Below are positions 60,673 to 64,000 of a stretch of 64,000 nucleotides of DNA, piece after piece; positions within the stretch are counted from its first letter, which is position 1, and every line of letters starts with the position of its first letter. This DNA comes from Chitinophaga sedimenti (GTDB taxonomy: Bacteria > Bacteroidota > Bacteroidia > Chitinophagales > Chitinophagaceae). The DNA is taken from positions 3,720,001-3,784,000 of the forward strand of contig NZ_JAKUKA010000001.1 in NCBI RefSeq assembly GCF_023156195.1, in the 5' to 3' direction. The notes beneath the pieces were generated by a model. That model did not search any database. It worked only from the letters and a program-made list of their open reading frames with translations, and was not told the origin of the DNA. The position numbers and the translations under genes are program-made.

Positions 60673-61677
60673 ATGGAAAAGAAGGCACCCACCATCAAAG
60701 AGATGGCGCGCACGCTTGGCATATCCGTGTCTGCCGTATCCAAAGCGCTGAATAACCATCCCAGTATAGGGCTGTACACAAAAGAGCGGGTAGAGCGGCT
60801 TGCCCAGAAGCTGAATTATGTGCCCAACCAGGCAGCTATTTACTTCAAACAAAAAAAGACCTGCACCATCGGCGTTATTCTGCCACACCTCACTGACCAC
60901 TTTTACACGAACATCCTTTGCGGCGCTGAAATTGAAGCGATGAAAAACCATTACAACCTCATCATGTGCCAGTCGTACGATTCATTGAGCCGCGAAAAAG
61001 AGCTGGTGGCGTTTATGCAGAAAAACCGGGTGGACGGCGTGCTGGTTGCGGCGAGCAAAGAGACCGTCAACTTTAACCACTTCCGGCATTGGAGTCGTGG
61101 AACATTCCGGTGGTGCACATGGCGCGGCAACCGCGGCACCACGACTGTTACTGTGTGATCAGCAATGTGCGCGACGGTGCGCAGCAGGCCGTGAATTACT
61201 TTATCGAACATGGTCACCGGCGCATTGCGCACCTGAACGGACCTGAAACAATGACTACGAGCCGCGAGCGGCACAGCGGTTACCCGGATGCACATCGCGC
61301 ACACCAATTGCCGATTCACCCGGAACTGATCAAACACACTGACTTTAGTCGTGATCGCAACAAAGCCATCATCGACAGCTGGATGCAGCAGGATGAATTC
61401 CCGACGGCGATACTCGCGTTTAAAGACCTGATCGTGTTAGAGATCATGTCGCTGTTAAAACAATACTATCCTGATAAAAAGACCAGGTGCAGGTAATCGG
61501 CTTGGTAATCACCAGTTGCTGCAGTACATGGATCATCCGCCCTGCGCATCTATCGAGGAGCAGCCGGCGATGATTGGCGGGAAGGCAACGAGCTTATTAT
61601 TAACACTGATGCAGCTTCCGGACGAGAAGCCATCGTACCATACCATCGCGCTCGATTGCAACCTTGTAAAGTATTAA
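60673..61677 (+). CDS. LacI-family transcriptional regulator, three frameshifts
   Basis: About 335 residues. The N-terminal helix-turn-helix is typical: TIKEMARTLGISVSAVSKAL, NNHPSIGLYTKERVERLA and KLNYVPNQAA. A periplasmic-binding-protein-like effector domain follows (TIGVILPHLTDHFYTNILCG, NRVDGVLVAAS, GHRRIAHLNGPETM, FKDLIVLEIMSLLKQ). Breaks: GG 61085-61086 (restores FRALESWNIPVVHMARQPRH), A tract 61476-61480 (KKDQVQVIG) and TT 61502-61503 (GFGNHQLLQYMDHPPCASIE); the C-terminus LDCNLVKY ends at 61677. It probably represses or activates the divergent fucosidase/SusCD cluster in response to a sugar. Confidence 0.88.
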
Positions 61678-61761
61678 CAAGTAATTTACGATACGCAGCG
61701 TAAAAATTCAGTTATATATCAGTAGGTTAGAAGAAAATACCTCGCCTCACCCAAACATTAA

Positions 61762-61878
61762 TTAACAATAAATTAACAAATAGATATTAGCATTTAGATT
61801 AACTTGTGGTTCTACTTTATAAATTTCACTGCATTTACATGAATACCTGAAACAGCCATCTACGCGATGGCTTTTTTT
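61762..61878 (+). ncRNA. Candidate small noncoding transcription unit 1
   Basis: Starts with TTAACAATAAATTAACAAA (61762-61780), 11-bp-phased TTAAC repeats. About 70 nt without a useful reading frame follow, then a clear Rho-independent terminator AGCCATC-TACGC-GATGGCT plus seven Ts (61854-61878). It may be a small RNA, or simply the 3' end of the lacI transcript 180 bp after its stop. Confidence 0.35.
61854..61878 (+). terminator. Rho-independent terminator downstream of lacI
   Basis: 7-bp perfect stem, 5-nt loop, seven Ts. Confidence 0.8.
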
Positions 61879-61945
61879 GCCTTCACTTCAGGATGATATC
61901 ATACCAATTCAAAAAACTTTAGGGTCATTATAGGCTATCTACCGG

Positions 61946-62078
61946 TTAACAATCGATTAACAAACCCATGCGGCAATTATCTGTATTATTGTTTGCCGGT
62001 TCGCCGGCAACATGCTGTTCTCCAAGTTAACTATTACATTATTGCAACCATTCGCTGCCGGCAGATGGTTGCTTTTTT
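61946..62078 (+). ncRNA. Candidate small noncoding transcription unit 2
   Basis: Starts with TTAACAATCGATTAACAAA (61946-61964), which matches the element of unit 1 at 17 of 19 positions. The spacing to the terminator is similar (98 against 92 bp). The terminator is GCAACCAT-N13-ATGGTTGC plus six Ts (62044-62078). No gene ends between the two terminators, which argues that this unit is transcribed on its own. Confidence 0.4.
62044..62078 (+). terminator. Second Rho-independent terminator downstream of lacI
   Basis: 8-bp stem, 13-nt loop containing CTGCCGGCAG, six Ts. Confidence 0.75.
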
Positions 62079-62278
62079 GGCGAGCCCGCTGCAATGTAAT
62101 AGCGTAGTGGCTGAAGAGCGAAACTATTAACCGTTATACCCGTACATACTGATATCAACCAAATGAACTGCCGGTAACCGGCATAAGGCGACACTGCAAA
62201 GAGAGGGTCACAACAATTTTTTGAAGCAAGATAGCAGTCTGCCGCCCCGTACTTAGCGAAGGCAAAACTTACAATAGC

Positions 62279-62641
62279 ATGCAAATCAACATCCGAAAGG
62301 AAATGACCTATGGCTCAAACGACAAGGCTATACCAGCATTTGCCCGCCACTTTTATGTGTATATCATGACGGACGAGGCACACTCCCTCCTGTTTGTGGG
62401 ACTGACCAACAACCTGTTCCGCGATGTGCAGCTGCACCGCAACGGACAAATGGAAGGATTGCCGCAGGATAAACGTATGCATAAACTGGTATACCTCGAG
62501 TATCACGAAGAACTTTCAGAAGGCATCTGGCGCAGAAATGAAATATTCAACGATACGCTGATCAACCAGGTAAGCCTGATCGTACAGGCTAACCCCGCCT
62601 GGGAAGATCTTACGCCAGGACTGGAAGAACCGGTTCAGTAG
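62279..62641 (+). CDS. GIY-YIG-like small protein with altered motif
   Basis: 120 residues (start ATG 62279; 62303 is possible). The core FYVYIMTDEAHSLLFVGLTN, then NLFRDVQLHRNG and KLVYLEYHEELSEGIWRRNE, follows the UPF0213-type single-domain GIY-YIG pattern. That pattern is YVYIL, then YIG(V/I)TNDLxRR, then KLVYFE and AIxREKxIK. The second motif reads FVG instead of YIG, and the usual REKQIK helix reads RRNEIFND. Nuclease activity is therefore doubtful and it may be a degenerate relative. Intact frame; no operon partner. The 240-bp gap on its left contains only the end of the noncoding region. Confidence 0.65.
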   Translation: MQINIRKEMTYGSNDKAIPAFARHFYVYIMTDEAHSLLFVGLTNNLFRDVQLHRNGQMEGLPQDKRMHKLVYLEYHEELSEGIWRRNEIFNDTLINQVSLIVQANPAWEDLTPGLEEPVQ

Positions 62642-63050
62642 AAGGCTGTTTACGACTGCGAAGGTGTTGCAGGCTGTTTGTGTAATTTCAGCAGGTGAAA
62701 TCAAAACGCAGCAGCCAATATTAAGCGAGATTAAAAAAAAGGTGGCCGCATAAAAGGCCGCGTCTATATTATAAAAGCTTGAGACAAAAACACGCCGGGT
62801 TAACTGTATACAAGGCTGCATTAAATAGTAGTGAACACGTTACGTGTCTGATCGCTGAATACAGGTAACCGGCCGCATATTTTTATGAAGTTAGTAACCC
62901 ATATTCCATTAACCGCGGGGTTGTCGCACAAACAGCCCATGGCTCCCATTTGCAAAACACAGTTCCATCATACAATGCATTGTTTTTTTCACCCCGTTTA
63001 TCCGCAATGCGCCTATGCGTGCTGCAGATATTCATTTTAAAAGGACACAC
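62642..63050. other. 409-bp region without a convincing gene
   Basis: Open frames exist on both strands (for example 62883-63146 minus) but none has coding character I trust. A GGCC/GGCC mini-hairpin near 62740-62760 next to an A8 run could be a weak minus-strand terminator. Otherwise I see nothing in it. Confidence 0.3.
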
Positions 63051-63239
63051 ATGACACATCGTAAACTTCATCCGAAATGTAACCCGGCCTATAATGGACC
63101 ACCGGCCACTGACAGTATGTACAAAATGATCTTCCATCACCAGCAACCGATGCGCCTTACGTGCCTGTTACCAGTCGCACCGCGTTTTATCGAGGTAGAT
63201 CCGGGCGTTATGACAAAACTATTTTTAGACCATTATTAA
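63051..63239 (+). CDS. Possible small hypothetical protein
   Basis: 62 residues from MTHRKLHPKCNPAYNGPPAT (an in-frame ATG at 63015 extends it). His- and Pro-rich N-terminal half, then FIEVDPGVMTKLFLDHY. The only support is an uninterrupted frame ending 10 bp before the HTH gene at 63250. No family recognised; it could be a chance frame. Confidence 0.25.
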   Translation: MTHRKLHPKCNPAYNGPPATDSMYKMIFHHQQPMRLTCLLPVAPRFIEVDPGVMTKLFLDHY

Positions 63240-63249
63240 CCCCCTTTAT

Positions 63250-63504
63250 ATGCCCAAGCGTTATTTCGACAGACTCCAGACGATCGATTACCTGATCCGA
63301 ATCAAAGGCACCGGCAAACCGGCGCAATTGGCCAAACGGCTCCGCATTTCTGAACGTACCTTGTACGAATTCCTCAAAATGATGAGAGAACTCGGTGCGC
63401 CCATTGAATACGACCGTTATAAGGAAAGTTATTACTATTCCGAAAAAGGCGGATTCAGCATCCAGTTTAATAAAACTGTAGGGGCCGTAAGCGTTACGCC
63501 ATAA
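63250..63504 (+). CDS. Small helix-turn-helix protein (HTH_11-like)
   Basis: 84 residues. RLQTIDYLIRIKGTGKPAQL then AKRLRISERTLYEFLKMMRE forms a winged-helix HTH as in the N-terminus of DeoR/HTH_11 regulators. LGAPIEYDRYKESYYYSEKG is the wing that normally precedes a WYL or sensory domain. Here the protein stops soon after the wing, so it is a stand-alone DNA-binding domain. The target is unknown. GGGGCC and GGCCCC arms (63481-63512) span the stop codon with an inner CGTAA-GCG-TTACG hairpin, possibly the transcript end. Confidence 0.7.
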   Translation: MPKRYFDRLQTIDYLIRIKGTGKPAQLAKRLRISERTLYEFLKMMRELGAPIEYDRYKESYYYSEKGGFSIQFNKTVGAVSVTP

Positions 63505-63756
63505 CAGGCCCCGCTTATATTTCTTTTTATATTACTGCAAGGGCAGGCAACCCCTGCTCTTGCAGTGTTAACCCGCATGTCGTTAACAAACGTTTAACGC
63601 CAAATAACTCGATATACGCGTTACTTTACAACCGTTACAACACACCCCGATTTAGCCTTTGAATGTGCATAGTGCAGGCTTCCACCGCCTGTTATTCAAA
63701 TTACTTTACTTACACAAACGTCTGCGGCCGGCAACGGACCGGAGCCTCTAATATTT

Positions 63757-63816
63757 ATGTTCATGTATAGCAATCCGATTGGAATTACCCCCAAAAAAGC
63801 GTGCATTACTGTGTAA
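63757..63816 (+). CDS. Possible 19-residue peptide
   Basis: ATG TTC ATG ... GTG TAA encodes MFMYSNPIGITPKKACITV. The frame is short enough to arise by chance. Its interest lies in the immediate terminator and the upstream phased motif, which suggest a small transcript, coding or not. Confidence 0.25.
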   Translation: MFMYSNPIGITPKKACITV

Positions 63817-63817
63817 G

Positions 63818-63842
63818 AAAAAGGCAGGTGACCTGCCTTTTT
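63818..63842 (+). terminator. Rho-independent terminator
   Basis: AAAAAGGCAGG-TGA-CCTGCCTTTTT, a perfect 11-bp stem ending in five Ts; the flanking A run could also serve the minus strand. Confidence 0.85.
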
Positions 63843-63871
63843 CCACGCTTCTGTTTATTAAATCCTTTTCT

Positions 63872-64000
63872 ATGAATTCACAGCATCCGAGGACCGAACT
63901 TCACATTGCACATACCCGGCAGGAATTAAACGCGGTATTGCAGCAATTAGTGGATAGGCTGCAGGCCGGCAACCAGGACTTCATCTGCTACACCGGCGAA
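63872..64000 (+). CDS. Start of an unidentified gene cut by the window end
   Basis: 43 codons from MNSQHPRTELHIAHTRQELN, then AVLQQLVDRLQAGNQDFICY, still open at 64000. An amphipathic helical N-terminus without signal peptide; not enough to assign a family. It starts 30 bp after the terminator at 63818. Confidence 0.5.
   Translation, partial: MNSQHPRTELHIAHTRQELNAVLQQLVDRLQAGNQDFICYTGE

Larger units (their letters stand above)
63505..63871 (+). other. 367-bp region with phased TTAAC motif, mini-frame and terminator
   Basis: TTAAC occurs at 63583 and 63594, again 11 bp apart. A 19-codon frame (63757-63816) ends 1 bp before a perfect hairpin terminator at 63818-63842. No longer gene is present. 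Confidence 0.4.

Noticed and set aside
62740..62770. Minus-strand terminator (GGCC hairpin next to A8)
   Set aside because: Only a 4-bp stem; the repeated GCGGCC words are direct rather than inverted.
62883..63146. 87-codon minus-strand frame
   Set aside because: Cys- and Trp-rich, random-looking composition, overlaps the plus-strand frame at 63051, and has no promoter or family support.
1..64000. tRNA or rRNA genes, insertion sequences, prophage or att sites
   Set aside because: I found no cloverleaf with the T-loop motif, no rRNA-like stretch, and no transposase or integrase; the gene content is ordinary chromosomal.

Overview
The window looks like a chromosomal segment of a member of the Bacteroidota, most likely a Chitinophaga-like organism (family Chitinophagaceae). 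The grounds are three SusC/SusD pairs, two FecI-type sigma/FecR pairs, DUF4843 and PKD-like surface lipoproteins, promoters of the TTG-N19/20-TAnnTTTG type, and mostly absent Shine-Dalgarno sequences. I found no tRNA, rRNA, CRISPR array, insertion sequence, transposase or prophage gene.

Layout. 1-5945: housekeeping genes (deoxynucleoside kinase, trpS, gatC, an ABC ATPase, a PduO-type adenosyltransferase, tyrS, a phosphoesterase). 6073-15630: a sigma/FecR/SusC/SusD/DUF4843/PKD-like uptake locus without any glycosidase, facing two secreted amidohydrolase genes on the minus strand (15730-20118). 20261-32202: a Spy-like small protein, then a second sigma/FecR/SusC/SusD locus followed by a Tat-exported Gfo/Idh/MocA oxidoreductase and a HEAT-repeat protein with two DUF1080 domains, which suggests 3-keto-glycoside chemistry. 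32306-34822: glycerate kinase and mannonate dehydratase. 34935-35379: an 11-bp tandem array and a small conserved-looking protein. 35512-40101: an EmrAB-TolC efflux operon with a divergent MarR regulator and a readable operator/promoter region. 40197-46487: a CHAT-protease/PKD-barrel operon divergent from an ECF sigma factor and a membrane-bound TPR anti-sigma-like protein. 46447-61677: a third SusCD locus with GH144-like, GH20, two GH29 and one clan GH-D-like enzyme on the minus strand and a divergent LacI regulator, fitting fucosylated, N-acetylhexosamine-containing glycans. 61678-64000: small genes (GIY-YIG-like, HTH), noncoding units with terminators, and a gene cut by the window end.

Sequence quality matters for reading this annotation. 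About 25 genes are interrupted by roughly 38 frameshifts. Almost every one is repaired by adding one (sometimes two) bases to a short homopolymer, and they hit essential genes such as trpS as readily as accessory ones. I therefore annotate whole genes across the shifts and treat the shifts as probable consensus errors, not as pseudogenes or programmed frameshifting.

The best candidate for an undescribed system is 40197-46487. There, an ECF sigma factor, a single-pass anti-sigma-like protein with a periplasmic TPR half, a membrane-anchored periplasmic TPR-CHAT (caspase-like) protease and a PKD/beta-barrel protein could together form a proteolytic envelope signalling pathway. A second unusual signal is an 11-bp-phased TTAAC or GTTCA motif that recurs in several intergenic regions, one of them exactly nine 11-bp units long.
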